From Saliniramus sp050485405 (GTDB lineage: Bacteria > Pseudomonadota > Alphaproteobacteria > Rhizobiales > Beijerinckiaceae): 64,000 nt of DNA. The stretch lies in NCBI GenBank assembly GCA_050485405.1, contig JBJHBI010000008.1, positions 1-64,000 on the forward strand, written 5' to 3'. Made by a program: the position numbers and the translations under genes. Below, in pieces: positions 7,368 through 15,700 of this stretch. The notes beneath the pieces are model-generated. The model did no database searches. It was not told the DNA's origin and worked only from the letters and a program-made list of their open reading frames with translations. Position 1 is the stretch's first letter, and every line of letters starts with the position of its first letter.

Positions 7368-7916
7368 ATGATCGATGCCGGCCTCTCCCGGAACCTCAAT
7401 GCTCTCGGCCTGATCGCGATCTCCGCGATCCTCGCAGCCGCGTTCTACACGCAGCTCGTCGCGCGCGAATTGCCCTGTCCGCTCTGCATTCTCCAGCGCG
7501 CGGGTTTCGTCGCCGTCGGTTTCGGTCTCGCGCTCAACATCACGATCGGCCCGCGCCCCGCCCACTACGCCCTGATGATCCTCGCGGCACTCGCCGGGGG
7601 TGCGGTATCCCTGCGGCAGATGGCGCTCCACATCGTGCCGGGGACCGGTGCCTACGGCGATCCGGTGCTCGGCCTGCATCTCTACAGCTGGGCCGCCCTG
7701 ATCTTCGCCGCCGTCATCCTCGGTGCCGCCGTGATGCTGTTCTTCGAACGGCAATTCGCAGCGGCTCCCGCAGCGCACCGGCGCGCGCCCCTGATCCTCG
7801 CCGCTCTCGGCTTCTTCGCCCTGATGACGCTCGGAAACGGCGCCTCGACCCTGCTCGAATGCGGCATCGGCCTGTGCCCGGACAACCCGGTCGCCTATGA
7901 GTGGCTGCCCGGGTGA
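7368..7916 (+). CDS. dsbB: disulfide bond formation protein B (DsbB-like quinone oxidoreductase), variant cysteine layout
   Basis: A 182-residue inner-membrane protein. It starts at ATG 7368 behind GAGGAGG. The first periplasmic loop holds the redox pair CPLC (Cys37, Cys40) followed by ILQRAGF, the DsbB hallmark that passes electrons from DsbA to quinone. Canonical DsbB has a second Cys pair in the loop between helices 3 and 4; here that loop (VPGTGAYGDPVLGLHLYS) has no cysteine. Instead there is a fifth helix (APLILAALGFFALMTLG) and a C-terminal ECGIGLC (Cys165, Cys170), which would lie on the periplasmic side. This probably provides the second pair. It sits in a two-gene unit with DUF5993. 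Confidence 0.85.
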   Translation: MIDAGLSRNLNALGLIAISAILAAAFYTQLVARELPCPLCILQRAGFVAVGFGLALNITIGPRPAHYALMILAALAGGAVSLRQMALHIVPGTGAYGDPVLGLHLYSWAALIFAAVILGAAVMLFFERQFAAAPAAHRRAPLILAALGFFALMTLGNGASTLLECGIGLCPDNPVAYEWLPG

Positions 7917-7941
7917 AGTCGGATGAACGAGGCGGGTGAGG

Positions 7942-7976
7942 GGGGCGGTCAGCGCGAGCGCTTCGTCGACCGCCCC
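7942..7976. terminator. hairpin between convergent dsbB and cyd operons
   Basis: A perfect 9-bp stem GGGGCGGTC/GACCGCCCC (7942-7950 with 7968-7976) encloses a smaller AGCGC-GA-GCGCT hairpin. There is no U-tract on either side, so intrinsic termination is only likely, not certain. Confidence 0.5.
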
Positions 7977-8108
7977 TCACCCGATGAAGGCGCGGATGAT
8001 CATCGCGACGATGGTCAGGGCGAGGAAGCCGCCGATCCAGAGCAGGGCGAACCAGCCGAGGCGCTTCCAGAGCGGTTGTTCGCTGTTACGCGCGTCATCT
8101 TCGGGCAT
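7977..8108 (-). CDS. DUF2474 family (CydX-like) small subunit of cytochrome bd oxidase
   Basis: A 43-residue protein read on the minus strand. It has a charged N-terminus (MPEDDARNSEQP), then LWKRLGWFALLWIGGF and LALTIVAMIIRAFIG, giving one transmembrane helix. The W-K-R-x-G-W-F-x-L-L-W-I start of the helix is the DUF2474 signature. These proteins follow cydB in CIO-type bd operons and correspond in position to CydX, which stabilises the haem sites. Its ATG overlaps the cydB stop by one base (TGATG), implying translational coupling. It is easily missed because of its size. Confidence 0.85.
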   Translation of the reverse strand: MPEDDARNSEQPLWKRLGWFALLWIGGFLALTIVAMIIRAFIG

Positions 8109-9112
8109 CAGTGATATCCGTGCTCCGGATCGACCTTGCCCCGGAAAACCCAGTAGGCGTAAGCCGTATAGGCGAGGATCATCGGTACGAGCACCACGGC
8201 GCCCACCAGCAGGAAGAGCAGGCTCTCATCCGGCGCGGCCGCCTGCCAGATCGTGAGATCGTGGGGCACCATGTTCGGATAGAAGCTGATGCCGAGCCCG
8301 ACGAAGGAGAGCGAGAAGGCGATCAGCGCGGCGAGGAACGGCCAGGCATCGCGCTCCTCGCGCAGGCCCCGCACGAAAAACCATGCGGTGACGAGCAGCA
8401 GCGCCGGCACCCAGAGCGTGAAGAGCACGTTCGGCATGTCGAACCAGCGCGACAGATAGGCCGGGTGCAGGAACGGGGTGATCAGGCTGACGAGCCCGAT
8501 CGCAACGAAGGTGCCCGCACCGGTGATCCAGGCGAAGCGGATGCCGCGCTCGCGCACATAGCCGTCCGTTTTCATAACCAGCCAGGTGGCACCCAGCAGC
8601 GCATAGCCGATCACGAGGGAGATGCCCGTGAGGATCGAGAACGGCGTCAGCCAGTCCCAGTTACCGCCGCCATAGGCGCGCCCTTCGATGGTGATTCCCT
8701 GCACCAGCGCACCCAGCGCCACGCCCTGCGCGAAGGCCGCCATGATCGATCCGAAGAAGAACGACCAGTCCCAGAGGAACTTGCCCCGCACTGTCCGCCA
8801 GCGGAATTCGAAGGCGACACCCCGGAAGACGAGCGCGAGCAGCATGGCGATGATCGGTGCATAGAGCGCCGGCATCACCACCGCATAGGCCAGCGGAAAC
8901 ACGGCAAACAGCCCTCCGCCGCCCAGCACCAGCCAGGTCTCGTTGCCGTCCCAGACCGGGGCGACGGTGTTCATGGCGAGATCCTTGTTCTTCTCGCCCC
9001 TGATCAGGGGAAACAGGATCCCGACGCCGAGATCGAAACCGTCGAGGATGACATAGGCGAGGATCGCGAAGGCGATGATTGCGGCCCAGACGAGGGGCAG
9101 ATCGAGTTCCAT
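8108..9112 (-). CDS. cydB: cytochrome bd ubiquinol oxidase subunit II
   Basis: A 334-residue polytopic membrane protein. It begins with DLPLVWAAIIAFAILAYVILDGFDLGVGILFP, the CydB N-terminal signature with the DGFDLG motif, and continues with NTVAPVWDGNETWLVLGG (residues about 46-63), both highly conserved. Together with CydA it forms the quinol-oxidising, non-proton-pumping oxygen reductase with high oxygen affinity and tolerance to cyanide and nitric oxide. It lies 10 bp downstream of cydA and overlaps the DUF2474 gene by one base. The length (334) and neighbouring DUF2474 gene fit the CIO (cyanide-insensitive) branch. Confidence 0.95.
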   Translation of the reverse strand: MELDLPLVWAAIIAFAILAYVILDGFDLGVGILFPLIRGEKNKDLAMNTVAPVWDGNETWLVLGGGGLFAVFPLAYAVVMPALYAPIIAMLLALVFRGVAFEFRWRTVRGKFLWDWSFFFGSIMAAFAQGVALGALVQGITIEGRAYGGGNWDWLTPFSILTGISLVIGYALLGATWLVMKTDGYVRERGIRFAWITGAGTFVAIGLVSLITPFLHPAYLSRWFDMPNVLFTLWVPALLLVTAWFFVRGLREERDAWPFLAALIAFSLSFVGLGISFYPNMVPHDLTIWQAAAPDESLLFLLVGAVVLVPMILAYTAYAYWVFRGKVDPEHGYH

Positions 9113-9122
9113 GGCGCGCTCC

Positions 9123-10526
9123 TCACTCGGCGGGAATGAATTTCTTGTCGGCGGCGGGGCCGGGGGTGATGCCCGCGCTGCGGGTCGGCCCGAGTTCCTC
9201 GATCCGGGGCCCGGCCTCGGGCGGCTTGTTCATCAACCGGATCAGGTAGAAGGTGCCGGCGCCGAAGACGAGGAAATAAACCACGATGAAGGCGACGAGC
9301 GAGGTCGAGACCGCCTCGACCTGAAGCGGTGCGGCGCTGTCCACGGTCTTGAGATGGCCGTAGATGGTAAAGGGCTGGCGACCGACTTCCGTCACGATCC
9401 AGCCCGACAGGACCGCGACGAAACCCGCAGGCCCCATCGCCAGCGCCGACCAGAGCAGCCGCCGGCTGTCGTAGAGAGTACCGCGCCAGCGCCGCCAACC
9501 GCTCCAGAGCGCGAGGCCGAGCATCAGGAAGCCGAGCCCCACCATGACGCGAAAGGCGTAGAAGACGAGGAAGGCGTTGGGGCGCTCGTCGCGCGGGAAA
9601 TCCGTCAGCCCGGGAACCTCGCCGTCGAGGGAATGGGTGAGGATCAGCGAGCCGAGCTTGGGGATCCCGATGGCGTAGCGCGTCACTTCCGCTTCGTCGT
9701 CGGGGATGCCGAACAGGATCAGCGGCGCGCCGGCCTGGCGCTCGTAATGGCCCTCCATCGCCGCGATCTTGGCCGGCTGATGCTCCAGCGTGTTGAGCCC
9801 GTGCATGTCGCCGGCGAGGATCTGCAGGGGCGCGACCAGAAGGATCATGCCCATCGCCATGGAAAACATCTTGCGCGCGCCCGCATCACCCTTGTCGCGC
9901 AACAGATGCCAGGCGCCGACCGCGCCGACGACGAGCGCCGTGGTGAGATAGGCGGCGAGCACCATGTGCACGAGGCGGTAGGGGAAGGACGGGTTGAAGA
10001 TCGCCGCCCACCAATCGGCGGGCACGAACTGGCCGACTTCGTTGATCGCGTAGCCAGCCGGCGTCTGCATCCAGGAATTGACGCTCAGGATCCAGAAGGC
10101 GGAACCGAGCGTGCCCACCGCCACCATCAGCGTGGCAAAGAAATGCAGCTTCGGCCCGACCCTGTCGCGCCCGAACAGCATCACACCGAGAAAGCCCGCC
10201 TCGAGGAAGAAGGCCGAGAGCACTTCGTAACCCATCAGCGGCCCGATGATCGGCCCGGCCTTGTCCGAGAAGACCGACCAGTTGGTGCCGAACTGATACG
10301 ACATGGTGATGCCGGAAACGACGCCCATGCCGAAACTGACGGCGAAGATCGTCTTCCAGTAGTTGAACAATTTCAGATAGATATCCTGCTTCGTCCACAG
10401 ATGCAGGCCGTTCAGTACCGCGAGATAGCTGGCCAGTCCGATGGTGAAGGCGGGAAAGATGATGTGGAAGGAAACCGTGAAGGCGAACTGGAAACGGGCC
10501 AGCTCGATCGCATCGTAGCCGAACAT
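9123..10526 (-). CDS. cydA: cytochrome bd ubiquinol oxidase subunit I
   Basis: A 467-residue haem-bearing subunit. Seen: the ELARFQFAFTVSFHIIFPAFTIG start with the conserved His near residue 21, QFGTNWSVFSDKAGPIIGPLMGYE (about 77-100), EAGFLGVMLFG, SVNSWMQTPAG (about 148) and the GWIVTEVGRQPFTIYGHLKT quinol/haem motif (about 383). The short Q-loop and total length below 480 place it with CIO-type oxidases. AAGGAG precedes the ATG by five bases. A 25-bp imperfect palindrome lies 15 bp upstream of the start, and a divergent NsrR-like regulator follows, so nitric oxide- or redox-responsive control is likely. Confidence 0.95.
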   Translation of the reverse strand: MFGYDAIELARFQFAFTVSFHIIFPAFTIGLASYLAVLNGLHLWTKQDIYLKLFNYWKTIFAVSFGMGVVSGITMSYQFGTNWSVFSDKAGPIIGPLMGYEVLSAFFLEAGFLGVMLFGRDRVGPKLHFFATLMVAVGTLGSAFWILSVNSWMQTPAGYAINEVGQFVPADWWAAIFNPSFPYRLVHMVLAAYLTTALVVGAVGAWHLLRDKGDAGARKMFSMAMGMILLVAPLQILAGDMHGLNTLEHQPAKIAAMEGHYERQAGAPLILFGIPDDEAEVTRYAIGIPKLGSLILTHSLDGEVPGLTDFPRDERPNAFLVFYAFRVMVGLGFLMLGLALWSGWRRWRGTLYDSRRLLWSALAMGPAGFVAVLSGWIVTEVGRQPFTIYGHLKTVDSAAPLQVEAVSTSLVAFIVVYFLVFGAGTFYLIRLMNKPPEAGPRIEELGPTRSAGITPGPAADKKFIPAE

Positions 10527-10540
10527 GACGGCTCCTTGAA

Positions 10541-10565
10541 AAAGATATATCGCGTATCTATCTTT
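10541..10565. promoter_or_regulatory. imperfect palindrome, candidate operator of the NsrR-like regulator on cydA
   Basis: Half-site AAAGATATAT (10541-10550) is mirrored, with two changes, by GTATCTATCTTT (10554-10565) around a CGCG centre. The spacing and the A-AGAT...ATCTT ends resemble known NsrR sites. It lies between the cydA ribosome site and a possible upstream promoter, where a bound regulator would block transcription. Assignment is by position and form only. Confidence 0.55.
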
Positions 10566-10661
10566 ATCCGGGAGCGGGCGATTTCACAAGGCGGTCATGG
10601 TGAATATGTTGACGCAGGTATTTCTCCCTAGCCCCATCGCCCCGGCCTGCGGGACACGCGC

Positions 10662-11108
10662 ATGAGGCTCACCGCGTTCTCGAACTACGCCTTGCGGACG
10701 CTGCAATTCGCCGCCCTGCGCGCCCCCGGCCTCACCCGGATCGACGAAGTCGCGCAGGCTCATGCGATCAAGCGCGCGCATATCGTCAAGATCGTGCATC
10801 TGCTCGGCCGGGAGGGCTATCTCGACACGCGGCGGGGCAGGGGCGGGGGGTTCTCGCTCGCCCGCGCGCCCGAGACGATCAGCGTCGGCGAGATCGTTCG
10901 CCTCACCGAGGGGCCGATCGAACTGGTGGAATGCCACCATCCCGAGACGAATACCTGCCCGCTGATCGGCGTCTGCCGGCTGTCGCGTGCTTTCGCCCGC
11001 GCGCTCGAGGCTTTTCTGGAAAGCCTCGACGCGGTCAGCATCGCCGATATCGCGGCCAACCGTGATGCCCTTCTCGCGCGCCTCGACCCCGAGGAGCTCC
11101 CGGTCTGA
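10662..11108 (+). CDS. Rrf2-family transcriptional regulator, NsrR-like
   Basis: A 148-residue Rrf2 protein: an N-terminal winged helix (MRLTAFSNYALRTLQF, HIVKIVHLLGREGYLDTRRGRGGGF) and a three-cysteine cluster Cys91-x7-Cys99-x5-Cys105 in ECHHPETNTCPLIGVCRL, suited to an Fe-S cluster. The TNTCPLIGVC stretch is typical of NsrR, which loses DNA binding when nitric oxide attacks its cluster. The first spacing (x7) is longer than in E. coli NsrR (x4). It is divergent from cydAB across 135 bp holding a palindrome; control of the nitric oxide-tolerant oxidase and of its own gene is the natural inference. An unspecified Rrf2 regulator is the alternative. Confidence 0.85.
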   Translation: MRLTAFSNYALRTLQFAALRAPGLTRIDEVAQAHAIKRAHIVKIVHLLGREGYLDTRRGRGGGFSLARAPETISVGEIVRLTEGPIELVECHHPETNTCPLIGVCRLSRAFARALEAFLESLDAVSIADIAANRDALLARLDPEELPV

Positions 11109-11126
11109 TCGGCGCTTCGTCGCGCC

Positions 11127-12503
11127 TCAGGCGAGGCCCTCGCGGGTCACCCAGTCGAGGGTCTTGTCGAGGGCGCGTTCGAGCCGGTCGAACAGGGCGT
11201 CGATCTCCTCCTCGGTGATGATCAGCGGCGGGCACAGCGCGATGCGGTCGCCGGCGAGCGAGCGCACGATCAGGCCCTCCTCCTGCGCGAAGGTCACCGT
11301 CTTCGCCGCGACGCCCTTCTTGGGGTCGTATTGGCGCTTCGTCGCCTTGTCGGCCACGATCTCCATCCCCGCGATCAGCCCCATCCCGCGCGATTCGCCG
11401 ATCAGCGGATGCTGCGCGAGAGCGGTGACGCGCTTCTGGAAATGCGGGGCGCGGGCGCGCACCTTGCCGACGATGTCCTCGCGCTCGTAGATTTCCAGCG
11501 TCTTCACCGCCACGGCGCAGGAGACCGGGTGTCCGGAATAGGTGAAGCCGTGGCCGAACACGCCGATCTTGCGGCTCTCGTCCAGCATCGCCTGATAGAT
11601 GTCCTCGTTGAGCATCACCGCGCCCAACGGCGCATAGGCCGAGGTGATCGCCTTGGCGGCGGAGATGCTGTCGGGGCGGATGTCGAGGGCGGTGGAGCCG
11701 AACATCTCGCCGAGCCGCCCGAAGCCGCAGATCACCTCGTCGGCGATCATCAGCACGTCGTAGCGTGCGAGCACTTCCTGGATCTTGGGGAAATACCCCG
11801 CCGGCGGCACCACCGCTCCGCCCGCGCCCATCACCGGCTCGGCGATGAAGGCTGCGACGGTGTCGGGGCCCTCGCGCAGGATCTGCTCTTCGAGCTCGGC
11901 GGCGAGCCGGGTGGAGAACTCCTCCTCACTCTCGCCCTCATGCGCGAAACGGTAATGATGCGGGCAGGAGGTGTGCAGGATGTTGGCGATGGGCAGATCG
12001 AAATCGGTATGGTTGGCCGGCAGGCCCGTCAGCGAGGCTGAGGCGACGGTGACGCCGTGATAGCCCTTGAGACGGGCGATGATCTTCTTCTTCTGGGGCC
12101 TTCCGCGCGCATTATTGTAATACCAGACCAGCTTGACCTGGCTGTCGTTCGCCTCCGAGCCCGACGAGGTGAAGAACACCTTCGAGACCGGTACCGGCGC
12201 GATTTCCTTCAGCTTCTCGGCAAGTTCGATCGCGGGATCGTGGCTGCGCCCGGAGAAAAGATGCTGGAAGGGCAGTTTGAGCATCTGCTCATAGGCCGCT
12301 TCGGCCAGTTCCTTATTGGAATAGCCGAGCGAGGTGCACCACAAGCCCGCCATGCCCTCGAGATAGGGCTTGCCCTCGGTATCGTAGACCCAGACACCCT
12401 CGCCGCGCTCGAGAATGAGCGGCCCGGTCTCGCGGAAGGCGGCGAGCTGGGTATAGGGGTGGATCAGGGTTTCGACATCGCGGGTGGCGAGATTGGACAG
12501 CAC
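11127..12503 (-). CDS. class III PLP-dependent aminotransferase (omega-amino acid:pyruvate type)
   Basis: A 458-residue fold-type I enzyme. The start is GTG 12503 behind AAGGAGG, giving VLSNLATRDVETLIHPYTQL; the frame is open 17 codons further, but without a site. Motifs: GMAGLWCTSLGY (about 50), FFTSSGSEANDSQVKLVWYYNN (about 110, PLP phosphate cup), FIAEPVMGAGGAVVPP (about 221), LMIADEVICGFGR (about 253, Asp binding the PLP nitrogen) and ISAAKAITSAYAPLGAVML (about 281, Lys forming the Schiff base). It matches the aspartate aminotransferase-family/omega-ATA group that uses pyruvate and beta-alanine, putrescine or taurine. The donor cannot be fixed. It converges on the Rrf2 regulator gene and lies divergent from the giant gene. 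Confidence 0.92.
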   Translation of the reverse strand: MLSNLATRDVETLIHPYTQLAAFRETGPLILERGEGVWVYDTEGKPYLEGMAGLWCTSLGYSNKELAEAAYEQMLKLPFQHLFSGRSHDPAIELAEKLKEIAPVPVSKVFFTSSGSEANDSQVKLVWYYNNARGRPQKKKIIARLKGYHGVTVASASLTGLPANHTDFDLPIANILHTSCPHHYRFAHEGESEEEFSTRLAAELEEQILREGPDTVAAFIAEPVMGAGGAVVPPAGYFPKIQEVLARYDVLMIADEVICGFGRLGEMFGSTALDIRPDSISAAKAITSAYAPLGAVMLNEDIYQAMLDESRKIGVFGHGFTYSGHPVSCAVAVKTLEIYEREDIVGKVRARAPHFQKRVTALAQHPLIGESRGMGLIAGMEIVADKATKRQYDPKKGVAAKTVTFAQEEGLIVRSLAGDRIALCPPLIITEEEIDALFDRLERALDKTLDWVTREGLA

Positions 12504-12642
12504 GGGAACCTCCTTCGACTGAACCCGCGAAGCGTAACCGGCTCTCGCGCGCATTCAATTGCGATTATCACGAAGGCGCGTGCGATTCCGGTCACCATGG
12601 GGCGAGCGGTGTCGGGTTGCGGCATTGCGGCGCCAGATAAGG

Positions 12643-12671
12643 TTGGACTTTCGTCGAGAAAAATCATATAA
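12643..12671 (+). promoter_or_regulatory. sigma70-like promoter of the giant gene in an AT-rich island
   Basis: TTGGAC (12643-12648), a 17-bp spacer and ATATAA (12666-12671) form a good housekeeping-type promoter. The surrounding 12640-12750 is strikingly AT-rich compared with flanking sequence, as often seen at acquired genes. Transcription would begin about 35 bp before the ATG at 12714. Confidence 0.55.
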
Positions 12672-12713
12672 ATGCATTGATAATTGCTTTTCGAGCATGG
12701 AATATATTTGAAA

Positions 12714-15700
12714 ATGATGAACTCATATTTTAGTAATAAACCAAGGGAATTGTTTGCGCGTGCCGGTGTGGAATTCCCGGAGCAATCGTTTCTGCGCAAC
12801 GAGCAGGTCCGTCCGGCTCCGCCCGCAGCCCCTTCCGCAGCCCCTTCCGCGGCACCTCCCGGTGGGCCTCCCGCCGCGCCGCCGGCCTCGGGGGCTCCCG
12901 GTGGGCCGGCCCCGGGAAGCGCGACCCCCGGGGTCGGCGCCGGAGAGGGAGTGCAGCAACTCATCACACCGCTCTCGGAGCGTCCCGAAGACTGGGCCGC
13001 GATGCTGAGCGAGCCCGGCTACGAGGTGATCGTGACGAGCGGCGTCATCGAGACGCCCTACGGCAATTTCGCCCGTGGGCGCCTCGAAGGGGAATGGCCC
13101 TTCGAGGATCGCACCAACGACAACCAGGAAATCTGGTTCGACGCGCATGGCCGGGTGACGGTACCGACCCAGCAGATGGTCGAGGCTCTCGACACCGTGC
13201 TCACCTATGAGGAGGGCGGGGAGCTGAGTTTGTCACAGATCCGTGCGCATAATGCGTTCGTGGCGCCCTATGTGGAGAGCGGGCAGATGCCCGCCAATGC
13301 GAATCACCCCTTCGTCGGCGCCGCTGCTTCGGACTATAGCGTCGCGGCTCTGCACCTCATCCCGGAGGACGCGGCGGAGGGGCCTGATCGCCTGCAGGAC
13401 CTCGAAGCGATGCGGCGCCGCGCGGAACTTCAGAAAGAGGCGAATGCCGCGAACAAGGCGCCACCGCGCCCGTCATCGCCCGAGGCGGTGGTCACGCCCG
13501 GAGAGCCCTCCCGCGTCGGTGACGTCGTGGCCCGGCGCTCCGAATTCGATCAGACCCGCTTCGAGGAGATGCTCGCGCAAAGCCGCGCAACGAACGAAGG
13601 CACGAACACCGACGTGGTGCTCGTCTACACCCTGCGCGATCCCGCGACGCAGAATTTCGCGATCGAGGAGATCACGCTTCCGCCCGATCAGGCGCGCAGC
13701 CTGATCTGGCGCCTCGACGAGGCGGAACTGCTCACCGCGTCGCGCGACGAGGTTTTCCGCTCCAACGGCATCGGTGGTCACGGCACGCTGGCCGACGGGC
13801 GCGAGAACAATCCCGAGAACAACCTGCGCTTCCGCGACGGCGCGTCGCAACTCCTCGGGATGACGCCCGAGCAGCTCGTCGCCGCCGCCCAGCAGGGCGC
13901 CCTGCGGATCAACGGCAAGGAAGGCGCCGTCTTCCCGCTCGAAGATTTTCCCGAGCTGAGCGCCCAGGCGCGCGCACTAAACGCCGATATCGGCCCGGGT
14001 GACGACATGATGCTCGTCATCCCGCGCGAGTACCGGGTCTCCGTCGACGGGGTCACGCGCAATGTCCGCGCGGTCGAGGTCTTCCCCGAACTGACGCGCG
14101 AGGAGGCAAAGGTCATCCTCAACAGCGTCAGCGGCTTCCGCAACGAGGAGACCGCTCCGCATTTCACCAGCGCGGATTTCTCGCCGGAAGATTCCAGCTT
14201 GTTCCGGCGCGACGGAGAGGCGGATCCGATCGCCCAAATCCTCGAGGACAACAACCTCGTCTTCATGGAAGGTATGCGCGATCCGGAAGGCAATCTCGAA
14301 CGTCAGGCCGATCACTGGGTGGAGGAATACCGCAAGCGTCGCCGCCGCTTCCCGCTCGAATCGGAAGAGCAGGCCCGCCGGCGGATTCTCGAACAGATCG
14401 AGGATCCCACCGTGCGCGCCATCGTCGCCTATCTCCTGCGTGCCCAGCGGGACGAGGGGCTCGGCGTCCCGACCGGCGCGAGTGCGGCGAGCGCCGGAGG
14501 TTCGGGCGGCGGTGGCAACGTGAACGATGCGGCCGCCGCGCCCGACAGCCCCGACGACGAGGGCACCGGCGACATTCCGCAAACCGGCTCGCCGCTCGAA
14601 ATGCCGCGCTCCCTCTTCAATCCCCAGCCTGAAGCCATGGCCGAGGCGATGGAACAGTGGAAGGCGATGGTCGAGGAGGGGATCGCCAATGGTGAGACGC
14701 TGGAGGAGATCATCGCGCGGATCGCCCCCGAGGCGAACAATCTCGCCGGCGAGATATTCCCGGGTACGCCGATCGCGACGGGCTACGGCATGCCGCGCGA
14801 TGCGGGCGGACGCACCACCGATCTGACGCACAGGCTGTTCGAAGCCAATCTCGAGCCGACGCTCGATTTCGTCGAGCGCGACTGGGACAACGTGGTCAAC
14901 GCCCGTACCGGGGAGGGCCCGAGCTTCCCCGCTTCGGAACTCCGCGAGCGCCTCGAAGCGGGCGATCCGGAAGTTTTCGAACTCGTTCACGTGACGCGGA
15001 TCCAGACGCCCTCGGGCGAGGTGGACAACGCCCGGATCAATTTCCTGCAGGATACGCGAGAGGGGTCGCGCGGCTACCGCGTGGTGACGTCCTACCCCTC
15101 GGATCCGGAGACGATCAGCTCCATCAGGGAGGCGCTCTCGCAGAGCTGGGAAGCGGTGGCGAACATGGAGCCGGGCGACCCGGCGGTGGTCGATGCCGCA
15201 GCGCGGTTCTTCCACGACTATATCCACCTCTACTGGCACATGCACGGCAATGACGAGATCGCCACATCGCTTCTCGCCGGGCTGCTATCCTCGAAAGGCT
15301 TCCCGATCGAGGCCCTCAACCCGGACGCGTCGTTGAGCGGTGGTGCTTTCCAGAGCAGCCCGGACGAGTTCGTCGAACGCTTCCGCGCGGGCGACTTCGC
15401 GCGTCTCGGCAATTTCCGCGTCGATGCGGGCAGCGCCGAGACGCCGCAATCCACCGAGCCGGCCCGGACCCAAGATCCGGCCGGAACCCAAGAGCGGATC
15501 CAGGCGCCTGCGGAGCAACAGCGTCCGGCGACCAGCGAGATCGCCGAGCGCTATATCGCTGGCGGCACCTTCACCCGCGCTGAATACGAGCGCATCCTGC
15601 CCCTCAATCCGGACATGACGCCGGACAAGGTCGCGCAGGAACTCGCCATGGAGAAGCAGGGCTTCGGGTCCGGTCGGCTCGTCACGCAGGCTCCCCGGGC

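Noticed and set aside
15190..15260. HDYIHLYWHMHGN in the giant protein as a Fic/AMPylation motif
   Set aside because: Fic needs H-x-F-x-(D/E)-G-N-(G/K)-R; here the catalytic His does not align when G-N is aligned, and the Arg is missing. At most a remote resemblance.
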